Of a DNA stretch of 15,425 bases, positions 7,440 through 14,324 are shown piece after piece. Position numbers and translations under genes: made by a program. Within the stretch, counting starts at the first letter, position 1, and the number at the start of each line of letters is the position of its first letter. The notes beneath the pieces are model-generated. The model saw only the letters and a program-made list of their open reading frames with translations. It searched no databases and was not told where the DNA came from. Source of the stretch: Candidatus Agrococcus pullicola (lineage in GTDB: Bacteria; Actinomycetota; Actinomycetes; Actinomycetales; Microbacteriaceae); contig DXDC01000103.1 in the NCBI GenBank assembly GCA_019115685.1, positions 1-15,425 of the forward strand. The letters run 5' to 3'.

Positions 7440-7907
7440 CTAGGCGGTGCAATACGCGAGCAGCCCGTCGATCGCTGCTCGGAGAGCCTCTGCGTCCTCC
7501 TGAATCCCTTCGGTCGCGGCAAGCGGATCGCTCGTGTCGATCTCGGCGATACTCGCGTTGAGCGATTCGGCAGCACCCTGCAGGTCGCTGAGGAGCACCT
7601 CGAGTTCCGGGTCCCCCTTGGCGTCCCCGCCGATGTCGCTCAGTTGCGACTGCAGCGCATTGAGCAGCGAGGCGGCCAGGAGCAGATCGCCGCCCTCGAG
7701 CGCTTCGTAGAACTGCGCAAGTGTTCGAGAAAGGTCATTGACTTCGGCAACTACAGCCGTGCACGCTTCTTTCGTGATGTCCTCGGAAGGAACAATCGGG
7801 TACGAAATCGTCGGGTCCGGCGCGGAGGGTGCGGGAAGCCCGATGCCTCCGCAGCCGGTCAGGCCGATCACCGCAACGGCAACAATCGCTGTCGTTCGCT
7901 TTCTCAT
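7440..7907 (-). CDS. small secreted lipoprotein, function unknown
   Basis: 155 residues. A lipoprotein signal peptide is clear: positive MRKR, a hydrophobic stretch, and the lipobox LTGC with lipidated Cys19, followed by a Gly/Pro/Ser linker. The mature part is mainly helical and acidic (Leu/Ala/Asp/Glu-rich), with two further cysteines (Cys49 and Cys153) near the ends that could form a disulfide; a VKOR thiol-oxidation enzyme is encoded further along. The frame stays open far upstream through the ileS leader, but only the ATG at 7907 produces a signal peptide. There is no Shine-Dalgarno; the TACAGT box 6 nt upstream suggests a leaderless mRNA. It converges on the TetR gene with 4 nt between stops. 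No known domain recognised. Confidence 0.88.
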   Translation of the reverse strand: MRKRTTAIVAVAVIGLTGCGGIGLPAPSAPDPTISYPIVPSEDITKEACTAVVAEVNDLSRTLAQFYEALEGGDLLLAASLLNALQSQLSDIGGDAKGDPELEVLLSDLQGAAESLNASIAEIDTSDPLAATEGIQEDAEALRAAIDGLLAYCTA

Positions 7908-7913
7908 GACACC

Positions 7914-7919
7914 ACTGTA
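7914..7919 (-). promoter_or_regulatory. -10 box of the lipoprotein gene, leaderless layout
   Basis: TACAGT, then ggtgtc, then ATG, nearly the same 15 bases as before the small membrane-protein gene (TAGAGT-ggtgct-ATG). Predicts transcription starting at the start codon. Confidence 0.5.
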
Positions 7920-7937
7920 ATACTTCGGTCTTTTTGC

Positions 7938-7943
7938 TAGACT
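7938..7943 (+). promoter_or_regulatory. -10 box of ileS
   Basis: TAGACT, identical to the valS box. It predicts a start near 7950, just before the first pairing element of the T-box leader. The -35 region is unremarkable. Confidence 0.5.
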
Positions 7944-7951
7944 TGGCCGTC

Positions 7952-8141
7952 GCATTGATCCGGCAATCACCGGGGAGCATTCGGAAGAACAGCGAGCGGG
8001 TTCCGCTCGCTCAGTAGAACCGAACGGGGCAGGCCCGTCACAGCCGCAGTGAGAGTGGCGCACGCACGTGTGCGCAAGCCGGGTGGTACCGCGTGAAAGC
8101 GTCCCGGAATCAACCAACACTGCGAGAGAAAGAGCCGGCCC
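7952..8141 (+). promoter_or_regulatory. translational T-box riboswitch (tRNA-Ile sensing) of ileS
   Basis: Senses uncharged tRNA-Ile and frees the ileS ribosome site. Elements seen: an ultrashort Stem I CCGG/CCGG (7960-7963/7970-7973) whose loop CAATCA holds the Ile specifier ATC (7966-7968); a TTCGG/CCGAA helix (7980-7984/8020-8024) enclosing a perfect 9-bp hairpin AGCGAGCGG/CCGCTCGCT (7991-8011); a small ACGGG/CCCGT stem (8024-8038); Stem III GCGCAC/GTGCGC (8058-8075); and the T-box core GGGTGGTACCGCG (8081-8093). The bulge TGGT (8084-8087) pairs with the ACCA end of tRNA-Ile. The antisequestrator helix is CCGGG/CCCGG (8079-8083/8103-8107). There is no terminator with a U-run before the start codon, so control is probably at translation, as known for actinobacterial ileS leaders. 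Confidence 0.93.
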
Positions 8142-11100
8142 GTGTATCCAAGGAACCGCGACGAGCAGCCCAGCGCGTCCCCTTCGTTCCCGCGCATCGA
8201 AGAGGGTGTGCTCGCCTTTTGGAAGGGTGACGACACGTTTCGTGCTTCCATTGCGCAGCGCGAGGGATGCGACGAATGGGTCTTCTACGACGGACCTCCG
8301 TTCGCGAACGGGCTGCCGCACTACGGTCACCTCCTGACCGGGTACGTGAAAGACGTCTTCCCTCGCTACCAGACGATGCGTGGCTTCAAAGTCGACCGCC
8401 GGTTCGGCTGGGACACCCACGGATTGCCCGCAGAGCTCGAAACCATGAAACAGCTCGGTATCACGACGACCCGTGAAATCGAGGATATGGGGATCGACGC
8501 CTTCAACGCGAAGGCGAAGGAGTCGGTGCTCAAATACACGCAGGAGTGGGAGGAATACGTCACCCGGCAGGCGCGCTGGGTCGACTTCGAGAACGACTAC
8601 AAGACTCTGAACCCCGAGTTCATGGAGTCGGCCATCTGGGCGTTCAAGACGCTTTACGACAAGGGTCTCGCGTTCGAGGGGCACCGCGTGCTGCCCTATT
8701 GCTGGCGGGATGAGACGCCGCTGTCGAACCACGAGCTCCGCATGGACGACGACGTATACAAGGACCGCCAGGACCCGACGCTTACCGTGACATTTCCCTT
8801 CACGGGCGAGCGGGCATCCGAGCTCGGCATCGAAGGCGTTGCGGCCATCGCCTGGACGACGACGCCGTGGACGCTGCCGACGAACCTGTCGCTCGCAGTC
8901 GGCGGGTCGATCGAGTACTCGGTCGTGCCGGAGGGGCCGAACGGCACGCACGGCGAATCGGACACGTATCTGCTCGCGACCGACACGATCGACGCCTACG
9001 CGAAGGATCTCGGATACGAGAGCGCGGAGGATGCACGGGCGGCAGTGACGAAGACGCTGCAGGGCAGTGAACTCGTCGACGTCCTGTATGAACCGCTGTT
9101 CGACTACTACACAGATGTTGAGCGGTGGGGAACAGAGCGCGCGTTCCGCGTGCTCGCCGACGACTACGTCGCAACGGGGGAGGGCACGGGGCTCGTGCAT
9201 CAGGCCCCCGCGTTCGGTGAAGACGACCAGCGGACGTCGAATGCCGCGGGGATCCCGACGCTCGTCTCGCTCGATTCAGCAGGCGTCTTCCAGCCGGAGA
9301 TCTACGATGTCGCCGGAGAGCGCTGGGATGTCGCGAACAAGCCGCTGTCACGCTTGCTGAAGGAGCGTGGTCGAGTGCTACGGCAGTCGACCTACGTGCA
9401 CTCGTACCCGCACTGCTGGCGTTGCGGCAACCCGCTCATCTACAGAGCCGTCTCGAGCTGGTTCGTGCGCGTGACGGAGATCAAGGAGCGTCTTCTCGCG
9501 GCGAACGAGCAGATCAACTGGGTGCCGAGCAACGTCAAGCACGGCCAGTTCGGCAAGTGGCTCGAGGGTGCTCGTGACTGGTCGATCTCGCGTAATCGAT
9601 ACTTCGGCACACCCATCCCGGTGTGGAAGAGTGATAACCCCGATTTTCCCCGTGTCGACGTGTACGGATCCTTCGAGGAGCTCGAGCGCGACTTCGGTAG
9701 GCTGCCGCTGGACGCCAACGGTGAGCCGAATCTGCACAGGCCGTTCATCGATGACCTGACCCGGCCGAATCCCGATGATCCGACGGGTCAATCGACCATG
9801 CGGCGCATCGACGACGTGCTCGACGTCTGGTTCGATTCCGGATCCATGCCGTTCGCCCAGGTGCACTATCCGTTCGAGAACGAAGAGTGGTTCGATACCC
9901 ACAGCCCTGCGGATTTCATCGTCGAGTACATCGGACAGACCCGTGGCTGGTTCTACGTCATGCACGTGCTGTCTGTCGCGCTGTTCGATAGGCCCGCGTT
10001 CACGAACGTGATCTGCCACGGCATCGTACTCGGTGACGACGGCCAGAAGGCGTCGAAGAAGCTCGGCAACTACCCGGACGTCACCATGTCGTTCGACACC
10101 TACGGTTCCGACGCGGTGCGATGGATGCTGCTCTCGAGCAACATCCTGCGCGGCGGGAACCTCCCGGTAACCGAAACCGGTATCAAAGAGGCGCTCCGTC
10201 AGTTCCACTTGCCGCTGTGGTCGACCTGGTACTTCTTCTCCACCTATGCGAATCGCGCGATCTACGGTGAGCACTACGACGCGAAGGGGCGCACCGACTC
10301 GACGAACGTGCTCGACCGGTACATCCTGGCGAAGCTGCACGAGACCGTCGTAGACGTTCGGAGGGCCCTCGACGAACTGGATGCAACGGGTGCCACGCTC
10401 TCGCTCCGCGACTTCGTCGACGTACTCACCAACTGGTACGTGCGGCGCTCTCGCGACCGATTCTGGGAGGGCGTCACTGAAGACCCCGAGTCGCCACAGG
10501 CATTCGAGACGCTGTACACGGTGCTCGAAACGCTGACCCGCATCGCCGCGCCACTCGCACCGCTCGTGACGGAGGAGATCTGGAAGGGGCTCACGGGAGG
10601 GCGCAGCGTGCACCTTCAGAACTACCCCGAAGCGGATTCGCTGCCTGCGGACCCCGAACTCGCTGAGGTCATGGATCGTGTCCGCCAGATCGCCAGCGCA
10701 GGCAACGCATTGCGCAAGGCCCGCCAGAAGCGCGTCCGCCTGCCGCTGCCGAAGCTCACGGTCGTCGGCGACCTCGACGTCTCGGCGTTCGAGTCCGTTC
10801 TCCGCGATGAACTCAACGTGCGTGAAGTTGTGCTCGAGCAGCAGCGTGAGGACTCGCTCGCCGCGTTCGGCATCGGTCGCACCCTGCAGGTGAATGCGCG
10901 GGCGGCCGGACCTCGCATCGGCAAGGATGTGCAGCAAGCGATCAAGGGCTCGAAAACGGGTGACTGGTCGATCGAAGGCGATGTCGTTACTTCCGGCGGC
11001 ATCCAGCTCATCGATGGCGAGTACGAACTGCGCCTCGAAGTGCGGGACGAGCAAGCGGCGGTCGAGTTCCTGCCAGGCGGCGGATTCGTCGTGCTGGATA

Positions 11101-11336
11101 CCTCCACGACCCCCGAGCTCGAAGCAGAGGGCCTTGCGCGGGATGCCGTGCGCAGCATCCAGGACGCCCGCAAGCAGGCGGGCCTGGACGTATCAGACCG
11201 TATCGTCCTGACCGTCGTGAGCCCCGACGCCGACGCACTGAGCGCCAACGGTGAACTGATCGCGCGTGAAACACTGGCCAACGACATCACGGTGGAACAG
11301 GGCCACGAATTTACGGTGGAGGTACGCAAGGCATGA
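8142..11336 (+). CDS. ileS: isoleucine--tRNA ligase (long, eukaryote-like type 2 form)
   Basis: 1064-residue class I synthetase charging tRNA-Ile. The HIGH element is PHYGH (59-63) in [14 protein letters not shown]; the CP1 editing domain contains [25 protein letters not shown] and [13 protein letters not shown] follow; the anticodon-binding domain is C-terminal with a long extension. The KMSKS loop reads KASKK (636-640) in [15 protein letters not shown], keeping both catalytic-type lysines but not Met or the last Ser. Length, HYGH and the NYPDV context fit the eukaryote-like IleS of Actinobacteria, often less sensitive to mupirocin (inference). The GTG start at 8142 has an AAAGAG ribosome site 7 nt before it and gives the usual MYPR-like beginning. 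First gene of an operon with folC and the DUF4233 gene, controlled by the T-box leader. Confidence 0.98.
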   Translation: MYPRNRDEQPSASPSFPRIEEGVLAFWKGDDTFRASIAQREGCDEWVFYDGPPFANGLPHYGHLLTGYVKDVFPRYQTMRGFKVDRRFGWDTHGLPAELETMKQLGITTTREIEDMGIDAFNAKAKESVLKYTQEWEEYVTRQARWVDFENDYKTLNPEFMESAIWAFKTLYDKGLAFEGHRVLPYCWRDETPLSNHELRMDDDVYKDRQDPTLTVTFPFTGERASELGIEGVAAIAWTTTPWTLPTNLSLAVGGSIEYSVVPEGPNGTHGESDTYLLATDTIDAYAKDLGYESAEDARAAVTKTLQGSELVDVLYEPLFDYYTDVERWGTERAFRVLADDYVATGEGTGLVHQAPAFGEDDQRTSNAAGIPTLVSLDSAGVFQPEIYDVAGERWDVANKPLSRLLKERGRVLRQSTYVHSYPHCWRCGNPLIYRAVSSWFVRVTEIKERLLAANEQINWVPSNVKHGQFGKWLEGARDWSISRNRYFGTPIPVWKSDNPDFPRVDVYGSFEELERDFGRLPLDANGEPNLHRPFIDDLTRPNPDDPTGQSTMRRIDDVLDVWFDSGSMPFAQVHYPFENEEWFDTHSPADFIVEYIGQTRGWFYVMHVLSVALFDRPAFTNVICHGIVLGDDGQKASKKLGNYPDVTMSFDTYGSDAVRWMLLSSNILRGGNLPVTETGIKEALRQFHLPLWSTWYFFSTYANRAIYGEHYDAKGRTDSTNVLDRYILAKLHETVVDVRRALDELDATGATLSLRDFVDVLTNWYVRRSRDRFWEGVTEDPESPQAFETLYTVLETLTRIAAPLAPLVTEEIWKGLTGGRSVHLQNYPEADSLPADPELAEVMDRVRQIASAGNALRKARQKRVRLPLPKLTVVGDLDVSAFESVLRDELNVREVVLEQQREDSLAAFGIGRTLQVNARAAGPRIGKDVQQAIKGSKTGDWSIEGDVVTSGGIQLIDGEYELRLEVRDEQAAVEFLPGGGFVVLDTSTTPELEAEGLARDAVRSIQDARKQAGLDVSDRIVLTVVSPDADALSANGELIARETLANDITVEQGHEFTVEVRKA

Positions 11337-12715
11337 GCGACGACGTCGACGATCTGATCCTCGACTCCCTGGAGGATCGCGAGGCCGCCGAGCACGCGTA
11401 TCGAGAGCTGCTGGAGCGCGCAGCGGAGCAGGCGATCGAGCCCCGTCTGCACGCGACGGCGAGAGCGGTGGAGCTGCTGGGGGATCCGCAGAACTCGGCC
11501 CGCGTCATCCATATCACCGGCACGAACGGGAAGGGCTCGACGGCCCGCATCGTAGAAGCACTGCTCCGCGCGCACGGGCTCCGCACCGGCATGTTGACGA
11601 GCCCTCACCTGGAACGTGTCAACGAGCGCATCGTCGTTGACGGCCAGCCCGTCAGCGACGAGGCCTTCGCGAGGAACTGGGAGGACGTCAAACCGTTCAT
11701 CGAACTCGTCGATGCCCAGCTCGAAGGCAAGGGGGAGCGGAAGCTCACGTTTTTCGAAGCCTTCACCGTGCTCGCGTTCGCGATCTTCGCCGACGCGCCC
11801 GTCGATGTGCAGATCCTCGAAGTCGGGATGGGCGGAGAGTGGGACTCCACAAACGTCGCACACGCCGATGTTGCGGTGTTCACACCGATCGCGCTGGATC
11901 ACATGAACCGTCTCGGCTCCACGATCGCTGCGATCACCGCGACCAAGGCGGGCATTCTGAAGCCCGGCTCGCTCGCCGTGAGCGCAGCGCAGGAACCCCT
12001 GGCGCGCGGCGCACTCGACGAGCGGGCCGCCGAACTGGGTATTACAGTGCAGTACGAAGGCGAGAGCTTCCGGCTCGACAACACGCAGATCGCGGTCGGC
12101 GGGCAGATGGTGAGCCTTACGACCGCAGCGAAACGGCACGACGACACCGCGCTGCCGCTCATGGGGATGCATCAGTCACGCAACGCGGCGCTCGCGGTCG
12201 CGGCGGTCGAGGCTTTTCTCGGCGGTGGCGAGCAGGGCATCGCCGAGGACGTACTTGCCGACGGGTTCGCGCTCGCGACGTCGCCGGGGAGGCTGGAGGT
12301 CATTGGCAACGATCCCGTGGTCGTCGTCGATGCAGCGCACAACCCGCACGCTGCCGCAGCACTCGTGGAAGGCGTGCAAGGGTGGTTCGGTGCCGAGCGC
12401 GCACAGTTCGTGCTGGGACTGTTGCGCGGGAAGGATGCCAGGGGAGTGCTTGAGACGCTGGCGCCGCTGGTCGACACGATCGTCATAACCGAGTCGGACT
12501 CCGATCGCGCAATGCCGGCAGAGGATCTCGCACGCATCGCCGGCGAGGTGCTTGGGGAGGATGCCGTCATTCTCGAGCCGCACCTGTTGGAGGCCGTCGA
12601 GATCGCACGTGAGCGTGCTGACGACCGCGAGCATCCCGTCGTGGTGACAGGCTCGATAACGCTGCTGGGCGACGTCATGCGTTTCGCAAGGGAAGAGATG
12701 TGGATCCGCTCATGA
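11333..12715 (+). CDS. folC: bifunctional folylpolyglutamate synthase / dihydrofolate synthase
   Basis: 460-residue Mur-ligase-family enzyme that adds glutamate to dihydropteroate or folates using ATP. The P-loop TGTNGKGST lies at 62-70 (Lys67), followed by [12 protein letters not shown], the usual folate-side loop. The central domain has [13 protein letters not shown], and the C-terminal domain has DAAHNPHA near 333-340. About 50 acidic, helical residues precede the P-loop, typical of actinobacterial FolC. The ATG overlaps the ileS stop as ATGA, so translation is coupled to ileS and the T-box may influence folate supply, linking tRNA charging to one-carbon metabolism. It overlaps the next gene in the same way. 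Confidence 0.97.
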   Translation: MSDDVDDLILDSLEDREAAEHAYRELLERAAEQAIEPRLHATARAVELLGDPQNSARVIHITGTNGKGSTARIVEALLRAHGLRTGMLTSPHLERVNERIVVDGQPVSDEAFARNWEDVKPFIELVDAQLEGKGERKLTFFEAFTVLAFAIFADAPVDVQILEVGMGGEWDSTNVAHADVAVFTPIALDHMNRLGSTIAAITATKAGILKPGSLAVSAAQEPLARGALDERAAELGITVQYEGESFRLDNTQIAVGGQMVSLTTAAKRHDDTALPLMGMHQSRNAALAVAAVEAFLGGGEQGIAEDVLADGFALATSPGRLEVIGNDPVVVVDAAHNPHAAAALVEGVQGWFGAERAQFVLGLLRGKDARGVLETLAPLVDTIVITESDSDRAMPAEDLARIAGEVLGEDAVILEPHLLEAVEIARERADDREHPVVVTGSITLLGDVMRFAREEMWIRS

Positions 12716-13062
12716 GTAAAACGAAACGGGTGCGACGACCGAGGGGTATCACGGAGCAGCTGCTCACGATCGTCCACTGGATCGAGATTCTCTCGCTCGC
12801 GTTTGCAGCGCTGGCGATGTGGGGGCTCACCCGCGACTGGCCGGCACCGGTGACGATCCTCATCGTTATCGCTCTGCTGATCGCGAGTTTGCGTGTTCTG
12901 CGGTATCCGCGCGGGTGGGTTGTCTCTCTTGCTGTACAGGCCGCGGTGGTGGCACTCGGTTACTGGGACTTCCTGCTGATCATCATGGGTGTGGTATTCG
13001 TGGCGCTGTGGATCTTCTGCTTCGTGAAGGCGCGGCAAATCGAGCTGCGTCGGGCAAGCTAG
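12712..13062 (+). CDS. DUF4233 family membrane protein
   Basis: 116 residues with a basic N-terminus ([12 protein letters not shown]) and four hydrophobic segments at about 24-39, 46-63, 69-84 and 86-105, ending in a short basic tail. This matches the DUF4233 proteins encoded between folC and ndk in Actinobacteria; their function is unknown. The ATG at 12712 overlaps the folC stop (ATGA), indicating coupling. A GTG at 12700 lies closer to a GGAAGAG sequence and would add four residues, but the ATGA overlap is the stronger argument. The stop codon TAG is also the first half of the -10 box proposed for ndk. Confidence 0.88.
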   Translation: MSKTKRVRRPRGITEQLLTIVHWIEILSLAFAALAMWGLTRDWPAPVTILIVIALLIASLRVLRYPRGWVVSLAVQAAVVALGYWDFLLIIMGVVFVALWIFCFVKARQIELRRAS

Positions 13063-13065
13063 AAT
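13060..13065 (+). promoter_or_regulatory. -10 box of ndk, leaderless layout
   Basis: TAGAAT is a near-consensus -10 hexamer. Exactly seven bases (tttccct) separate it from the ndk ATG, and no Shine-Dalgarno sequence exists in that space, so the mRNA should begin at the start codon. The TAG is the stop codon of the DUF4233 gene. Confidence 0.6.
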
Positions 13066-13072
13066 TTTCCCT

Positions 13073-13507
13073 ATGGAAACCACGCTTGTCTTGCTGAAGC
13101 CGGACGCAGTCCGCCGCAACCTCATCGGTCAGATCATTGCCCGAATCGAAGCCAAGGGCTACGTCATCGAAGCGATCGACATGCGCAGCGCAGAGAGACT
13201 CACGCTGGAGGCCCACTACGAGGAACACCTGGGCAAGCCGTTCTACGAGCCGCTGATCGAATTCATGTCGTCCGGGCCCGTCGTCGCGCTGCAGGTTTCG
13301 GGGCACAGAGTTATCGAAGGTTTCCGGACTCTTGCGGGGCAGACGGATCCGACGGTCGCTGCTCCGGGCACGATCCGAGGAGACTTCGGCCGGGACTGGG
13401 GGCGCGCTGTCGTCGAGAACCTCGTGCACGGCTCCGACTCGTCGCTCTCGGCAGAGCGTGAGCTGTACATCTGGTTCGGCGAGAGCGGAGAGCCTCGCGA
13501 GGCATAA
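13073..13507 (+). CDS. ndk: nucleoside diphosphate kinase
   Basis: 144 residues. Transfers the gamma-phosphate between NTPs and NDPs through a phospho-histidine, keeping nucleotide pools balanced. The start METTLVLLKPDAVRRNLIG carries the conserved KPD, and the active-site segment ENLVHGSDS contains catalytic His119. The C-terminus (ELYIWFGESGEP) is a few residues longer than in the shortest bacterial Ndk. It lies 10 nt behind the DUF4233 gene with no ribosome site in the gap; a TAGAAT box just upstream suggests an independent leaderless transcript besides any read-through from ileS-folC. The VKOR gene converges from the right. Confidence 0.98.
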   Translation: METTLVLLKPDAVRRNLIGQIIARIEAKGYVIEAIDMRSAERLTLEAHYEEHLGKPFYEPLIEFMSSGPVVALQVSGHRVIEGFRTLAGQTDPTVAAPGTIRGDFGRDWGRAVVENLVHGSDSSLSAERELYIWFGESGEPREA

Positions 13508-13542
13508 CGCTGCGGCACAGTAGGGGCGCCGCGAACGCGTTG

Positions 13543-14166
13543 CTACATGAAGAGGAAGCGGACCAGTTCCGGCAGACGGATTGCGATCGTGAGCACCACG
13601 ACTACGAGGAGCAGGAACGATGCGATCCAGGAGTACGGCAGGAACTTGCGAGCTGATCGCTGAGCACCAGACCCGAGCTTGACGGCCCCCTCGGCTATCG
13701 AATGGGTCAGGGTCGGGAAGAACATGGCGTACACCGCTACCCACACGCCGAAGCACCACGGGCAGACGATGCCGAGCAGGAAGATCGAGTTCCAGGCGAG
13801 CCACAGCACGAAGGCGAGCGCGCCGGTCAGCCCGACCGTGAAGGCCACCCAGAACCAGCGCTTGAACTTCGCACCTGCAAGCAGCGCGACTCCCACTGCT
13901 ATCGGAGCCACGAATCCCATCAGCCCGATGAACGGGTTCGGAAATCCGAAGGCCGACCCCTGTGCCGATTCCATAGCGCCGGAGCAGGTAATGAAGGGAT
14001 TGATGTCGCAGGCGAGGGCGCCCTCAGGGTCCAGCAGCAGGTTGACACGCTCGACCGACAGCTCGAAGGCGCCGAATAGGCCGAGCGCGCCGCTGGCAAT
14101 CAGTAGCCAGGCCAGCCAGGCGGGTCCGCCGACTCGAGTATCGGCATCATTCTTCTCGTGCGTCAT
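13543..14166 (-). CDS. vitamin K epoxide reductase family protein (VKOR)
   Basis: 207-residue polytopic membrane protein. Bacterial VKOR reoxidises a DsbA-like partner and passes electrons to quinone, driving disulfide formation outside the membrane. The redox centre CPWC is at Cys135-Cys138, and the shuttle pair Cys53/Cys61 is in CDINPFITC. Hydrophobic segments lie at about 17-35, 78-97, 105-125, 127-150 and 182-201, giving four core helices plus one more C-terminal helix; no thioredoxin domain is fused. The ATG at 14166 is preferred over a TTG at 14181 because GGAGGT sits 4 nt upstream. It converges on ndk with a 35-nt gap and is divergent from rne. No DsbA partner lies in the window. Confidence 0.94.
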   Translation of the reverse strand: MTHEKNDADTRVGGPAWLAWLLIASGALGLFGAFELSVERVNLLLDPEGALACDINPFITCSGAMESAQGSAFGFPNPFIGLMGFVAPIAVGVALLAGAKFKRWFWVAFTVGLTGALAFVLWLAWNSIFLLGIVCPWCFGVWVAVYAMFFPTLTHSIAEGAVKLGSGAQRSARKFLPYSWIASFLLLVVVVLTIAIRLPELVRFLFM

Positions 14167-14200
14167 GGGCACCTCCGTCAACTATTCAAGCACCCTGCTG

Positions 14201-14206
14201 TAGTCT
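14201..14206 (+). promoter_or_regulatory. -10 box of rne
   Basis: TAGTCT fits TANNNT and predicts transcription from about 14213, giving a 5' leader of roughly 112 nt that opens almost directly with the hairpin at 14216-14232. Confidence 0.45.
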
Positions 14207-14215
14207 GTTCCTACT

Positions 14216-14232
14216 GGACTCCCAATGAGTCC
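14216..14232 (+). promoter_or_regulatory. 5'-proximal stem-loop of the rne leader
   Basis: Perfect 6-bp stem GGACTC/GAGTCC with a 5-nt loop (ccaat), followed by an A/T-rich single-stranded stretch (gaagatttttgcaac, 14235-14249), rare in this GC-rich window. A structured 5' end followed by an AU-rich segment would suit control of mRNA decay, possibly by RNase E itself; that role is inference. Confidence 0.45.
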
Positions 14233-14324
14233 CCGAAGATTTTTGCAACGACCTGCGAAGGCCAAAGGGCCCGGGTCACAGAACGAAGTTGCCGCACAGC
14301 GGTAGCCCAAGGAGTACGCCACCA

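Noticed and set aside
7908..9200. Upstream extension of the lipoprotein frame to 586 residues
   Set aside because: The extension runs through the ileS T-box leader and antisense to ileS. The signal peptide with lipobox marks the true start at 7907.
9378..11054. 558-codon open frame antisense to ileS, and a 516-codon one continuing to 12172
   Set aside because: Both lie wholly within well-supported ileS and folC coding sequence and show no recognisable domain or ribosome site.
13508..13542. Terminator between convergent ndk and VKOR genes
   Set aside because: Only a 5-bp GCGGC/GCCGC pairing with an 11-nt loop and a short CGCG repeat are present, without a U-tract; too weak to call.
14167..14181. 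TTG start for the VKOR gene
   Set aside because: GGAGGT lies between the TTG and the ATG at 14166 and serves the ATG.
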